NCBI GenBank assembly: GCA_002372815.1
Contig: DFIR01000023.1
Coordinates: 1 to 64,000, forward strand
DNA from: Lachnospiraceae bacterium UBA3692
GTDB taxonomy: Bacteria; Bacillota; Clostridia; Lachnospirales; Lachnospiraceae
Direction: 5' to 3'
DNA: 64,000 bases
The position numbers were made by a program, and so were the translations under genes. The notes beneath the pieces were generated by a model. That model did no database searches. It saw only the letters and a list, made by a program, of their open reading frames with translations, and was not told the DNA's origin. This document shows, piece by piece, positions 40,031 through 49,172 of this stretch (its first letter is position 1; each line of letters starts with the position of its first letter).

Positions 40031-43000
40031 TTATTCAGCCGCCTCAGCCTCGGTCTCCTCTGCAGCCTCCGCCTCAGCTTCTGCTTCCGCTTCCGCCTCC
40101 ACTTCCTTCCGCATTTTTGCGAGGTATTCGGCGGCGTCGTCGGGAGTGTCGTCGATGTCGTCGCCGACGTCGACGTTGAGGGGCTGGCGCTTGAACAGGA
40201 TGTCATACATGATCGGGATCACGTAGAGGGTCATGAGGGTGGCGTAGGCCAGGCCGCCCGCGATGACGATCGCCATGCCGCTGCCCATCTGGCTGCCCAT
40301 GCCGCCGCCGAAGATCAGCTGGGACATGGCCAGGATGGTGGTGAGGGCCGTCATCAGGATGGGGCGCATACGCGTCTGGCCCGTTGCCACGAGCGCGTCG
40401 TCGCGCTTCAGGCCGCCCATGCGCAGCTGGTTGGCGTAGTCGACGAACACGATGCCGTTGTTGACGACGGTGCCCATCAGGATCAGGAAGCCCATCAGCG
40501 CGAGCATCGACAGCTGCTGTCCGCTCAACAGCAGACCGATCATGCCGCCTGTGAAGGCGAGCGGGATCGTGAACAGCACGATGAAGGGCGAGAGCAGGCT
40601 CTGGAACTGGGCCACCATGACCAGGTAGATGAAGAGCAGGGCCAGGAGCATCAGCTTGACCATCTGCCGGATCATCCGGTCGACTTCGCTGGATTCGCCT
40701 TCGACTTCGATCCGGTAGCCTCTCGGGACCTCCAGCCTGTCCAGTTTCGGCTGCAGCTGTCTGGTCAGGAGGGCGGTGTTGTAGCCTTCCTCCGTGGAGG
40801 CCGTGACGGATACGTATTTGGTCAGGTTGCCGTGGCGGATCGACGCAGGGGCTGTCTCTTCCTTGAGCTTGGCGAACTCGCTGAGCACGTGTGTCACGTT
40901 CTCTTCTTCGTCCGCGCCGGAAGTGCCGGATGCGCCGCTCATGCCCATCATGGCGGACATGTCGCCGCCCTGGGCGGAGGCCGCGCCGGCGAGGGAGACG
41001 GACTCGAATTCGAGGTCCAGAAGCTTCTCGCGGGTCAGCGGGTCTGTTTCGTCCAGGATCTTGACATCCAGGGTGATGCCGCCGGAGGAGATCGTCGTGG
41101 AGGTCACTTCCGTCGTCAGCTGCTGCGCGATCTCCGCGTAGATCTGGGCGACGGTGAGGCCGTAGGCCATGGCTTTGTCCTTGTCGATGACCAGGTGCAG
41201 GGTCTTCTCGCTGTTCTCGGAGCCGTCGGAGATGTTTTCGAAGCCTTCCACGGATTCCAGTGTCTTCGCGACGTCCGAGGCGACCGACTGCACGGTCTCC
41301 ATGTCTTTGCCGTAGACATTGATAGTCATGCCGCTGGCCATGAGCGAGCCCATGTCGCTCATGCCGCCGGTCGATGCCGTCACTTCGCAGTCAATGCCCT
41401 CGCAGGCCTCCGGGATGGCGTCGCACAGTTCCTCCAGCGCGTCGCTGTATTCACCGTTCTCCGGCATCACATAGCACACATAATTGCCGTAGGCGCCGCT
41501 GCTGCCGCCGGCTCCGAAGAGGGCGCCGGTCGTCGAGGCGTCCATGATGCCGATCTCCTGCACGTTGTCCAGTTTCATGAGGCGCTCCATCACCTCATCG
41601 ACCTTCGCGTAGGAGGTCGCGCGGTCGTCCCCCTCCGGGGTCCGGATCGTGACCTGCACGTTGTCACCCGTGATCTCCGGCAGGATGACGATGCCGATCA
41701 CCACCAGGCGCCAGATGCAGAACACGAGCAGAAGGCCGGCGCTGAGCAGGACCGCCGCTTTATGCCGCAGGCACCAGCGCAGGCTCTTTCCGTATCTTTC
41801 CAGGATGCGGTCGAACAGGCCCTGTTCCTTGGGCCGGACGTTCTTCAGGATCGTGCTGGCGGAGGCTGGCACGACCGTCATGGCCGTGACGAGGGATGCC
41901 AGCAGGCAGTAGCCGATCGAAAGGCCCATGGGCACCAGAAGTTCCCTGACCGTTCCCTCGGAGAAGACCATCGGCAAGAAGACGCACACCGTCGTCAGCG
42001 TCGAGGCGATGATCGCGCCGGAGACCTGCTTCGCGCCCTGCACGGCCGCTCTGGCCGAAGCGATGCCTCTGCCCCGCAGGCGGAAGATGTTCTCCATCAC
42101 GACGATGGAGTTGTCGACCAGCATGCCGATGCCCAGTGACAGTCCCGACAGCGTCATGATATTCAGCGACAATCCGGAAAAATACATCAGCACCAGCGCA
42201 AACAGCACCGACAGCGGGATACTGATCCCGACCACCAGGGTCGGCCGCACGTCCCGCAGGAAGATCGCGAGGATGATGATGGCGAGGAGCGCGCCCAACA
42301 GCATGCTCTTCAGCAGGTCCCGGATGATCAGGGTGATGTAGGAGCCCTGGTCCATCATGTCCACGGTCCGGAGCCCTTCGTGCTGCTCCGCCAGGTCCGC
42401 CAGCGCCTCGTTGACGCTCTGCGAGACCTCGTTGGTACCGGAAGTCGGATTCTTGTAGACCGCGAGCACGATCGCGTCGCCGCCGCTCAGCTTCGCGTAG
42501 CTCATCCCGGCCGTGTCGATCACGGTGATGTCCGCCACGTCGGAGAGGCGCACGCTGCCGATCCCGTCGATCCTGCACAGAAGCGCGTCCGCGATCGAAT
42601 CGGCGTCGCTGTACTCATCGCCGACCTTCAGCAGCCAGCTGTTGTCCTCCTCATCGTCGATGTAGCCCGCCGGCATGGCGAAGTTCTGGGCATAGATCAG
42701 CTGCGACAGCGTCGAAGGATTCACGAGGGAGTCCACATTCGCCTGCTTCAGGGCCGCGTCTCTCGCGCTCTCATACTGTTCCTGCGCGGCCTCCAGCTGG
42801 GTCTGCGCCGTCATCAGCTGCGTCGCCGCGGTCGAGAAGCCGACCGACGCGTCCAGCTGGCCCTGCGCCAGCGCCGCGAGCGCCTGCTGCATGCCGTTCA
42901 GGAGTCCGGGGACGTTGTCCATGGCGCCGGACAGACCGTCCAGGGCATTCTCGACCTGATCGATCATGTTGGACATGACCCCCTGGACGTCGATCGCCGC

Positions 43001-44290
43001 GATGCGCGCCAGCAGGGCGTTGATTCTCGGAATGAGGGCACTCAGCTTGGAGACGGCGCTCATCAGGCTCGAGATCGTCGAGCCGTCGATCATGGAGGCG
43101 GCCTCATCCAGATCCTTTAGGATCTGCTGGAGCTCCTGCTGCAGTTCCGTCGTGTCGACGACTTCCGCTGCCTGCAGGCCTGCTTTCTCCAGGTGCTCGA
43201 TGGCAGACTGCAGGTCCGCCTGCGCCTGTTCGAGGTCCGTCGCGGCCTCCTCATAGGCCTTCAGCGCGTCCTCATAGGACAGCTGCAGTTCCTCGGAGGC
43301 CTCCTCTCCGGCCGCCTCCAGAAGCTCCCTCGCCGTCTCGCTGGCCGCCTGCGCCTCGTCATAGACTTTCTTCGCCGCGTCGAATTTCTTCTGCGCGGAC
43401 TTGCGGGCTTCCGTCAGGTCCTTGATCGCGCCGCCCACATTGGTGTCCCCGGAGGACATGCTGCCGAGTCCCGACCGCAGGCCTTCCAGGCGCGAGCGCA
43501 GGTCATTGATCCGGTTCTTCACCTGGCCGGAGGCATCCGAGACGCCGCCGCCGATCTGGCTGAAGAGCGCCTTGGAGAGCGTCTTGCCGAAGCTCGCCTC
43601 CTGCTTCTGCAGCTCCTGCTGGCCGTCGTCCACCTGCCGCTTCGCGTCATCCAGTTCCCGCTTGGCGTCGTCCAGGCGCTGATTGGTCATCTCCAGGATA
43701 CGGCTGTTGAGCTTCGCGATCTTCTGGCGGTTCAGCTCGACCTGCACCGTGCGCTCCACCAGGCCGATCGCCGTGACGCTGGCGACGCCCTCCTGCCGCT
43801 CGACAGCCGGCAGCAGTTCGTCCCGCACGTAGTCCGAAAGCGCATAGATGTCGTACCCGTCCCGGCTCACGCCGATATACATGGTCGCCACCATGTCCAT
43901 GCTGATCTCCATGATGTTCGGCGTACCGCAGGCCTCCGGAAGGGTGGCCGCCGTCTCCTGCACGGAGCCGGACACCTTGACCATGGCGCTGTCCATATCC
44001 GTTCCGTCCTCGAACTCCAGCTGGATCATGGAATAATTCTCGGAGCTCACCGACGTCACGTTCTTCACGTGCGTGACGGTACCCAGCGCCCGCTCCATGG
44101 GACCGGACACCTCCGCCTCGACCTTCTCCGGGCTGGCGCCGGGATACGTCGTGATCACGAGCATATACGGCAGGCTCAGCTGCGGCAGCAGGTCCGTCGC
44201 CATGGAAGTGACGGAGACGAACCCGAGCGCGATCACCGCGATGACGGCCACCAGCACTGTGAATGGCTTTCTGACACTGTATTTTTCCAT
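40031..44290 (-). CDS. RND superfamily exporter with large coiled-coil insertion
   Basis: The 1419-residue protein has the AcrB-type layout: one helix, a first extracytoplasmic loop, helices 2-6, a second loop, and helices 8-12. IPLSVLFALVLMYF, GIGMLVDNSIVVMENI and GTVVNNGIVFVDYANQLR are recognisable transmembrane motifs. It should export drugs, lipids or peptides using the proton gradient. About 320 residues (roughly 200-520), rich in Ala, Glu, Gln and Leu heptads, are inserted in the first loop between LNSRILEM and the LIYAQNFAMPAG block, making it far longer than the usual 1030-1050. The C-terminus is a Glu/Ala repeat tail. The ribosome site is weak (AGG). No membrane-fusion partner is adjacent. 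Confidence 0.88.
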   Translation of the reverse strand: MEKYSVRKPFTVLVAVIAVIALGFVSVTSMATDLLPQLSLPYMLVITTYPGASPEKVEAEVSGPMERALGTVTHVKNVTSVSSENYSMIQLEFEDGTDMDSAMVKVSGSVQETAATLPEACGTPNIMEISMDMVATMYIGVSRDGYDIYALSDYVRDELLPAVERQEGVASVTAIGLVERTVQVELNRQKIAKLNSRILEMTNQRLDDAKRELDDAKRQVDDGQQELQKQEASFGKTLSKALFSQIGGGVSDASGQVKNRINDLRSRLEGLRSGLGSMSSGDTNVGGAIKDLTEARKSAQKKFDAAKKVYDEAQAASETARELLEAAGEEASEELQLSYEDALKAYEEAATDLEQAQADLQSAIEHLEKAGLQAAEVVDTTELQQELQQILKDLDEAASMIDGSTISSLMSAVSKLSALIPRINALLARIAAIDVQGVMSNMIDQVENALDGLSGAMDNVPGLLNGMQQALAALAQGQLDASVGFSTAATQLMTAQTQLEAAQEQYESARDAALKQANVDSLVNPSTLSQLIYAQNFAMPAGYIDDEEDNSWLLKVGDEYSDADSIADALLCRIDGIGSVRLSDVADITVIDTAGMSYAKLSGGDAIVLAVYKNPTSGTNEVSQSVNEALADLAEQHEGLRTVDMMDQGSYITLIIRDLLKSMLLGALLAIIILAIFLRDVRPTLVVGISIPLSVLFALVLMYFSGLSLNIMTLSGLSLGIGMLVDNSIVVMENIFRLRGRGIASARAAVQGAKQVSGAIIASTLTTVCVFLPMVFSEGTVRELLVPMGLSIGYCLLASLVTAMTVVPASASTILKNVRPKEQGLFDRILERYGKSLRWCLRHKAAVLLSAGLLLVFCIWRLVVIGIVILPEITGDNVQVTIRTPEGDDRATSYAKVDEVMERLMKLDNVQEIGIMDASTTGALFGAGGSSGAYGNYVCYVMPENGEYSDALEELCDAIPEACEGIDCEVTASTGGMSDMGSLMASGMTINVYGKDMETVQSVASDVAKTLESVEGFENISDGSENSEKTLHLVIDKDKAMAYGLTVAQIYAEIAQQLTTEVTSTTISSGGITLDVKILDETDPLTREKLLDLEFESVSLAGAASAQGGDMSAMMGMSGASGTSGADEEENVTHVLSEFAKLKEETAPASIRHGNLTKYVSVTASTEEGYNTALLTRQLQPKLDRLEVPRGYRIEVEGESSEVDRMIRQMVKLMLLALLFIYLVMVAQFQSLLSPFIVLFTIPLAFTGGMIGLLLSGQQLSMLALMGFLILMGTVVNNGIVFVDYANQLRMGGLKRDDALVATGQTRMRPILMTALTTILAMSQLIFGGGMGSQMGSGMAIVIAGGLAYATLMTLYVIPIMYDILFKRQPLNVDVGDDIDDTPDDAAEYLAKMRKEVEAEAEAEAEAEAAEETEAEAAE

Positions 44291-44323
44291 ATAAAACCTA
44301 TTTCTGACTGTGAGGGAAGCTTA

Positions 44324-45223
44324 TCAGTTCACGGAGACCGCGTAGGCTGCGCGGAAGACCTCTCCGGCTTCCAGGTGCTGCTCTCCGTATTTGTCCGGCA
44401 GCTCGCCGGTGAATCCCTTGTTGTCGACCCGCCCGATCCAGGGCTCCAGGCAGACGTAGGGAGCGTCGGAATGGGGCTTGGACCAGACGCCGAGGGACGG
44501 GAACCCGGCCAGCTCCATCGTGACATAGGGCGTGCCGTCGGGGTACAGGAGACCGACCGTGTCGACCTGCCCGCCGTCGAAGATCAGGGCATCCCGGTCG
44601 AACAGGTGCTCCGTGACCGGCAGCCGTCCGCCGTCCTCCAGGCGCAGCGCCTGCGGATGCTCCGGATCTGCCGCCTCGGCTTCAGGGTCGATCAGAATAT
44701 ATGTCAGCTCCTCATGCCCCGGAAAAACAACGGAATACTCCGTCTTCTCCTGCCCCGGGTCCGCCGGGCAGTTGAACGCCGGATGCCCGCCGATGGAGAA
44801 GTACAGCGGCTCCTCCCCGGAGGGATTGGACACTTCCCACTCCACGGACAGGCGGTTCCCCTCGATCCTGTGCGTGATCCGCAGCCGGAAGGCGAAGGGA
44901 TAGACCTGCAGGCTCTTCTCATCTTCCGTCAGTTCGAACGTGACGTGGGCCGCCCCCTTGTCCACCAGCCGGAACTCCCTGTCCCTGGCGAATCCGTGCT
45001 GTCCCATCGGGTAGGACGTTCCCCGGTATCTGTAGCTTCCGCCGTTCACCTTCCCCACGAACGGGAACAGCACCGGCGCGTGGCGGTTCCAGTATTTCGG
45101 ATCCGCCTGCCAGATCACTTCATGGTCCCTGGTCAGGTCATACAGGCTGCACAGCTCCGCGCCGTGGGACGACACGCCCACCCGGATCCGCTCATTTTCA
45201 ATATATTCCATTTGTCCGCTCAT
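44324..45223 (-). CDS. Aldose 1-epimerase family protein (LacX-like)
   Basis: The 299-residue protein has the galactose mutarotase-like beta-sandwich of the aldose 1-epimerase superfamily, LacX/YeaD-like branch. APVLFPFVGKV, PMGQHGFARDREF (catalytic His region), SIGGHPAFNCP and CLEPWIGRVDN (Glu region) are the key blocks. It probably interconverts sugar anomers or binds sugar phosphates. TGGGGA precedes the ATG. The RND gene follows after 33 nt, perhaps co-transcribed, although the functions look unrelated. Confidence 0.88.
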   Translation of the reverse strand: MSGQMEYIENERIRVGVSSHGAELCSLYDLTRDHEVIWQADPKYWNRHAPVLFPFVGKVNGGSYRYRGTSYPMGQHGFARDREFRLVDKGAAHVTFELTEDEKSLQVYPFAFRLRITHRIEGNRLSVEWEVSNPSGEEPLYFSIGGHPAFNCPADPGQEKTEYSVVFPGHEELTYILIDPEAEAADPEHPQALRLEDGGRLPVTEHLFDRDALIFDGGQVDTVGLLYPDGTPYVTMELAGFPSLGVWSKPHSDAPYVCLEPWIGRVDNKGFTGELPDKYGEQHLEAGEVFRAAYAVSVN

Positions 45224-45267
45224 TGAATTGTCCCCACTTAGATTGTAAAAAATGATTTACCTCCGAA

Positions 45268-45296
45268 ATTATAATGCATGTTCCCCCGCTTGAAAA
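45268..45296 (-). promoter_or_regulatory. Promoter of the epimerase-RND pair
   Basis: On the minus strand TTTTCA (45291-45296) and TATAAT (45268-45273) are 17 bp apart, about 45 nt before the start. Confidence 0.6.
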
Positions 45297-45397
45297 CAAT
45301 CCTCGCCCTCTTTTCGATTTTTTAATAATTTAGAGGTACATGTTCATACAGTCCCCGCCGCCGGCCGGACATCCTTCGAAAGTTTTTCAAAAAGCTC

Positions 45398-45426
45398 TTG
45401 CCAAGAGCAGAAAGGTCTGCTAGAAT
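45398..45426 (+). promoter_or_regulatory. Promoter of tRNA-Ala
   Basis: TTGCCA (45398-45403) and TAGAAT (45421-45426) are 17 bp apart, 12 bp before the mature tRNA. Confidence 0.85.
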
Positions 45427-45438
45427 ACATTCTGTTGC

Positions 45439-45511
45439 GGGGTATTAGCTCAGCTGGGAGAGCGCCAGGTTCGCAATCTGGAGGTCAGGGGTTCGATCCC
45501 CCTATGCTCCA
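45439..45511 (+). tRNA. tRNA-Ala (anticodon CGC)
   Basis: The 73-nt cloverleaf is complete. The acceptor GGGGTAT pairs with ATGCTCC and includes the G3-U70 pair that marks alanine tRNAs. The anticodon loop TTCGCAA reads GCG codons, and the T arm is AGGGG-TTCGATC-CCCCT. CCA is not encoded. A promoter and a terminator flank it, so it is a single-gene transcript. A CGC tRNA-Ala fits a GC-rich genome. Confidence 0.96.
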
Positions 45512-45518
45512 CGCAGTA

Positions 45519-45553
45519 GGGAAGTCCAAAGATCCTTTGGACTTCCCTTTTTC
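45519..45553 (+). terminator. Terminator after tRNA-Ala
   Basis: GGGAAGTCCAAA (45519-45530) pairs with TTTGGACTTCCC (45536-45547), followed by a T-run. Confidence 0.92.
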
Positions 45554-45703
45554 TATCCTCTCTGTCCGGCGCGGCAGTGATCATCCCGTTTCTCTATATA
45601 ATTGACCCGTTCGGTCATTATCTCCGCCATTTTCGTTGACTCCGCTGGTCGACGTTCTGAATATTACTGTTTTATTAAATACGCATTTCCCTTTCCACAG
45701 AGC
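45554..45703. other. Intergenic stretch without recognised content
   Basis: No gene or clear promoter was found between the tRNA terminator and the ftsZ terminator. It is AT-richer than the flanking genes. Confidence 0.5.
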
Positions 45704-45738
45704 CAAAAACAGCCGCCGCACGATCGTGCGGCGGCTGT
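45704..45738 (-). terminator. Terminator after ftsZ
   Basis: A perfect 13-bp stem ACAGCCGCCGCAC/GTGCGGCGGCTGT (45709-45721, 45726-45738) with loop GATC is followed on the minus strand by TTTTTGG. It closes ftsZ and the division cluster. Confidence 0.88.
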
Positions 45739-45788
45739 CTTCATACAACCAAAATGTATAGATCTGCTCAGGGCCTGTGCGCAGATGC

Positions 45789-46928
45789 TCACTTCTTGGG
45801 CTGGTTCAGGAAGGACGGGATCTGCGGGCTGGAGGAAGCGGGCCTGCGAGGGCGGCTGCCTGTGCCTGCTCCTGCGGGAGCAACAGGTCTCCTCTTCTGC
45901 TGCGGCTGTGCGGCAGGACGGCTGTTCAGCGAAGGAGAGATCGGCTTGAAGTCTTCGTATCTGCTCGCCGAGGGCTCCCTTGTGCCGATGCCGGTAGCAA
46001 TGACCGTGACATCGCAGGCGTCCGTGTTGCTGTCATCATACATCGCGCCGAAGATGATGTTCACGTCGGAACCGGCCTGATCCTGCACATAGCTGGCGGC
46101 GTCGTTCGCGTCTGCCAGGGAGATGTCGCCGGAGATGTTGATGATCACATCCGTCGCGCCGTTGACCGTGGTCTCGAGCAGCGGGCTCTCAACTGCCATC
46201 TTGACAGCGTCGATAGCCTTGGTCTCGCCCTTGCCGTAGCCGATGCCGATATGTGCGACGCCCTTGTCGCGCATGACCGTCTGCACATCCGCGAAGTCCA
46301 GGTTGATGATCGCGGGCACATTGATCAGATCGGTGATTCCCTGCACGGACTGCTGCAGGACTTCGTCCGCTTTCTTGAGAGCCTCGGGAAGTGTGGTGCG
46401 TCTGTCCATGATCTCGAGCAGCTTGTCGTTCGGGATCACGATCATGGTGTCCACGTTCTCTTTCAGGTTCTCGATGCCGACGATCGCGCGGCTCATGCGG
46501 CTGCGCGCCTCGAAGCCGAAGGGCTTCGTCACGACGCCGACGGTCAGGATGCCCATGTCCTTCGCGATCTTCGCGACGACAGGAGCTGCGCCGGTACCGG
46601 TACCGCCGCCCATACCGCAGGTGACGAACACCATATCCGCGCCCTTGATGGCATTGGCGATCTCATCCGCGCTCTCTTCCGCGGCCTTCTGGCCGATCTC
46701 CGGATTCGCGCCCGCGCCGAGTCCCTTGGTCAGCTTCTCGCCGATCTGCAGGAGTCTCGGTGCCCTGCAGAGCTGCAGAGCCTGCACGTCCGTGTTCACG
46801 CCGATGAATTCCACACCCGTAATATCTACATCTACCATTCTGTTGACAGCGTTATTGCCTGCGCCGCCAACGCCGACGACAATGATCTTGCATGCCGTCT
46901 CCGCATCATTCGTTCTAATCTCCAGCAC
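45789..46928 (-). CDS. ftsZ: Cell division protein FtsZ
   Basis: The 379-residue tubulin-like GTPase forms the Z ring. [15 protein letters not shown] begins the Rossmann core, and [13 protein letters not shown] is the tubulin signature. A T7-loop stretch with [10 protein letters not shown] follows, with a Pro/Arg-rich spacer and the conserved C-terminal tail [10 protein letters not shown] that binds FtsA or SepF. The start codon is GTG at 46928, with AAGGAGGGG 5 nt upstream. It is separated from ftsQ by about 155 bp and has its own promoter. Confidence 0.97.
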   Translation of the reverse strand: MLEIRTNDAETACKIIVVGVGGAGNNAVNRMVDVDITGVEFIGVNTDVQALQLCRAPRLLQIGEKLTKGLGAGANPEIGQKAAEESADEIANAIKGADMVFVTCGMGGGTGTGAAPVVAKIAKDMGILTVGVVTKPFGFEARSRMSRAIVGIENLKENVDTMIVIPNDKLLEIMDRRTTLPEALKKADEVLQQSVQGITDLINVPAIINLDFADVQTVMRDKGVAHIGIGYGKGETKAIDAVKMAVESPLLETTVNGATDVIINISGDISLADANDAASYVQDQAGSDVNIIFGAMYDDSNTDACDVTVIATGIGTREPSASRYEDFKPISPSLNSRPAAQPQQKRRPVAPAGAGTGSRPRRPASSSPQIPSFLNQPKK

Positions 46929-46975
46929 GGTGGCCCCTCCTTATGAGTAAATAGGAAAAAAATTCTTGTGACTTA

Positions 46976-47004
46976 AATATACATTCGATTTTACAAAATA
47001 TCAA
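46976..47004 (-). promoter_or_regulatory. Promoter of ftsZ
   Basis: On the minus strand TTGATA (46999-47004) and TATATT (46976-46981) are 17 bp apart, about 50 nt before the start. Confidence 0.75.
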
Positions 47005-47037
47005 CACCGATTTTAAAATTTATTGTCCGAGTCGGTT

Positions 47038-47058
47038 TTTACGTAATATTTACGTAAT
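47038..47058. promoter_or_regulatory. Two TTTACGTAAT repeats upstream of the ftsZ promoter
   Basis: TTTACGTAAT at 47038-47047 and 47049-47058 are direct repeats one helical turn apart, each centred on the palindrome TTACGTAA. They lie about 40 bp upstream of the ftsZ -35 box and look like a two-site regulator target. The regulator is unknown. Confidence 0.45.
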
Positions 47059-47085
47059 TAGCTGATAATTTTACAAGAACCCCCT

Positions 47086-47883
47086 CTATTTACCCCCCTT
47101 GCCGTCTTCCGGCTGCAGTATGATGTCCCTTCCGTCCGCGATATACGTCCGCATATCGATGAGCCCTTTTCGATCCTCCAGCTGTCCCCGCAGCTCCCGG
47201 ATCTTGGCGATCTTGATGTCGTAATCGGCGTCTCCCAGCAGGACGCGGACGTCCCCGCACATGATCGAGATCCCGCCGCTCTCCTCCACGCGCACGGTCT
47301 TCGACTGCATCTCGTACTTGCGGAGGATCTGCAGAGCCTCCAGGACCTGCGAGACCGCCGCGGTCCTCTCCGCCTCCAGCGTCTCCCCCTGCACCGCGCG
47401 CCGGACTTCCATATTCTGGATCTTCGGCACGTCCGGAAGGACCCGGTCAGAGATCTGCAGCACCTTCCCGTCTCTCCCGATGTACACGTTGCTCCCGCCG
47501 GCGTGCACGTAGGCGGTCGCCTTCTTCTCCGTCACCTGGATCTCCACGGAGGAGAAGCTCTTCATCTCCACGTGGATGCTGTCAACAAAAGGCACATTGG
47601 TGATCTTCCTGTGATGATACAGCACCGGCAGGTAGAACGCGTTGCGCCGCAGGTCCATATGCGAGCCGTCCCCGACCAGGACGACCCGTTCGATCTGCTC
47701 CTCCGGGTACAGCTCGCTCCCCGTCACGGTGACCTCTTCGATCATGAACGTGAAGTAGGCCGCAAGGAGGAAGCCCGCCAGCGCCACCGCCGCGAGCATC
47801 GCAATAATGACCGGAAGGAGACGCCTCGCGGGCCTCTCCTCCGTCTGTTCTTCAAATCCGATCTCCGGATGCAGCTCTTCCAT
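47086..47883 (-). CDS. ftsQ: Cell division protein FtsQ/DivIB
   Basis: The 265-residue bitopic membrane protein has a short cytoplasmic tail and one helix (about 23-47). A POTRA domain (VTVTGSELYPEEQIERVV) and an FtsQ-type beta domain lie outside the membrane. It links FtsL/FtsB-like proteins to septal wall synthesis. Its ATG overlaps the ftsW stop by one base (TGATG). murG, which often sits between ftsW and ftsQ, is absent. Confidence 0.9.
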   Translation of the reverse strand: MEELHPEIGFEEQTEERPARRLLPVIIAMLAAVALAGFLLAAYFTFMIEEVTVTGSELYPEEQIERVVLVGDGSHMDLRRNAFYLPVLYHHRKITNVPFVDSIHVEMKSFSSVEIQVTEKKATAYVHAGGSNVYIGRDGKVLQISDRVLPDVPKIQNMEVRRAVQGETLEAERTAAVSQVLEALQILRKYEMQSKTVRVEESGGISIMCGDVRVLLGDADYDIKIAKIRELRGQLEDRKGLIDMRTYIADGRDIILQPEDGKGGK

Positions 47884-49145
47884 CAGCCGTCCTCCGTCTT
47901 TCTGAACCGGATGCCGCGGGAGACGCTCAGGACGATCCCGATCTCCGCCATCAGGAAGAAGATCGAGGAGCCTCCGTAACTGAAGAACGGAAGCGTCACG
48001 CCTGTATTGGGCATGGTATTCGTGACAACGGAAATATTCAGGACCACCTGCACGGCGATGTGGCTGATCACGCCCACCACCAGCATGGCGCCGTACATAT
48101 CCTCCGCGTTGTTCGCGATGGCCATGAAGCGCCAGATCAGCAGGATGAACATGAACATGATGCCGATCGCGCCGAAGAGTCCCAGCTCCTCGCAGATGAT
48201 CGAGAAGATCATGTCGTTCTGCGCCTCGGGCACGATCATCTTCTGCATGCTCTGCCCGAGCCCCTTGCCGAGGAAACCGCCGGAGCCGATCGCATACAGC
48301 GCCTGCACCGTCTGGTAGCTGATGTCCTCATAGGCGATCGGGTCCAGCCACGCAAGGATCCGGCGTCCGCGGAACTCCATCGTGCTGCGGTCCGCCGCGT
48401 TGACGATATAGGACACCAGAAGAAAGGCCGAGACCACGACCGCGCCGGCCATGACGACGAATCGCTTGTAGTCCGGGCAGGCGACGAAGAGCATGCCCAT
48501 CGTGATCGCGAGCACGATGATGGCGCTGCTCAGGTTATCCGTGATCTGCCAGATCATGACCGCCATAATGGCCGACGGAATGAGCGGTTTCAGCAGTCCC
48601 GCCGTGGAGGCGAGCTCCTTGCGCCCTTCTCTCTCGATGATCGTCGCCGTCAGCATGATGACCGCCACCTTCGCGACTTCCGCAGGCTGCAGGTTCATAC
48701 CGAAGATCTCCAGCCAGCGCTTCGCTCCGCCGCCTTCGTTTCCGAAGGGGATGATCAGAAAGATCAGGCCCGCAGCGGCAAGGTACGCCGGCACCGACAG
48801 CACCCGGTACCACCGGTAAGGGATGAAGGAGACGAAGACCATCAGTCCCAGTCCCATCAGCGTGAAGATCAGCTGCTTGCGGAAATAGAAGGCCGAATCG
48901 CCGTAGTCCACGATGGCGGAATAGGAGCTCGTGGAATAGAGCATGACCAGTCCGAAGCCGAGGAGGAACAGGATGATGAACAGGAGGCTGTAGTCCCGGA
49001 ACTGCGAACCGTCCGCCGGCTGGCGCCGGAGCGCGCGAAGCAGGCGTGCACGCAGCCCGCCTGTCCTTGCCTTATTCGTGTTCTCCGCTTTCTGTCCGCC
49101 GTAGGGGTCCTTCGGAAATGTCCTGATCTTACCGCTGTCCGCCAC
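47883..49145 (-). CDS. ftsW: SEDS peptidoglycan glycosyltransferase FtsW/SpoVE
   Basis: The 420-residue protein has about ten membrane helices. It polymerises lipid II at the septum together with a class B PBP. Motifs include NLQPAEVAKVAVIM, WQITDNLSSAI (position of the catalytic aspartate in SEDS proteins), and GKGLGQSMQK followed by PEAQNDMIFS. The start codon is GTG with AAGGCGG upstream, 27 nt after murD. Whether it serves division or sporulation (SpoVE) cannot be told apart. Confidence 0.93.
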   Translation of the reverse strand: MADSGKIRTFPKDPYGGQKAENTNKARTGGLRARLLRALRRQPADGSQFRDYSLLFIILFLLGFGLVMLYSTSSYSAIVDYGDSAFYFRKQLIFTLMGLGLMVFVSFIPYRWYRVLSVPAYLAAAGLIFLIIPFGNEGGGAKRWLEIFGMNLQPAEVAKVAVIMLTATIIEREGRKELASTAGLLKPLIPSAIMAVMIWQITDNLSSAIIVLAITMGMLFVACPDYKRFVVMAGAVVVSAFLLVSYIVNAADRSTMEFRGRRILAWLDPIAYEDISYQTVQALYAIGSGGFLGKGLGQSMQKMIVPEAQNDMIFSIICEELGLFGAIGIMFMFILLIWRFMAIANNAEDMYGAMLVVGVISHIAVQVVLNISVVTNTMPNTGVTLPFFSYGGSSIFFLMAEIGIVLSVSRGIRFRKTEDG

Positions 49146-49172
49146 CTGTCACCGCCTTTACATCTTGCTGTC

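Noticed and set aside
39992..42139. 715-codon plus-strand open frame opposite the RND gene
   Set aside because: Its composition is dominated by His, Asp and Gln as expected for an antisense frame; the minus-strand RND protein has clear family motifs.
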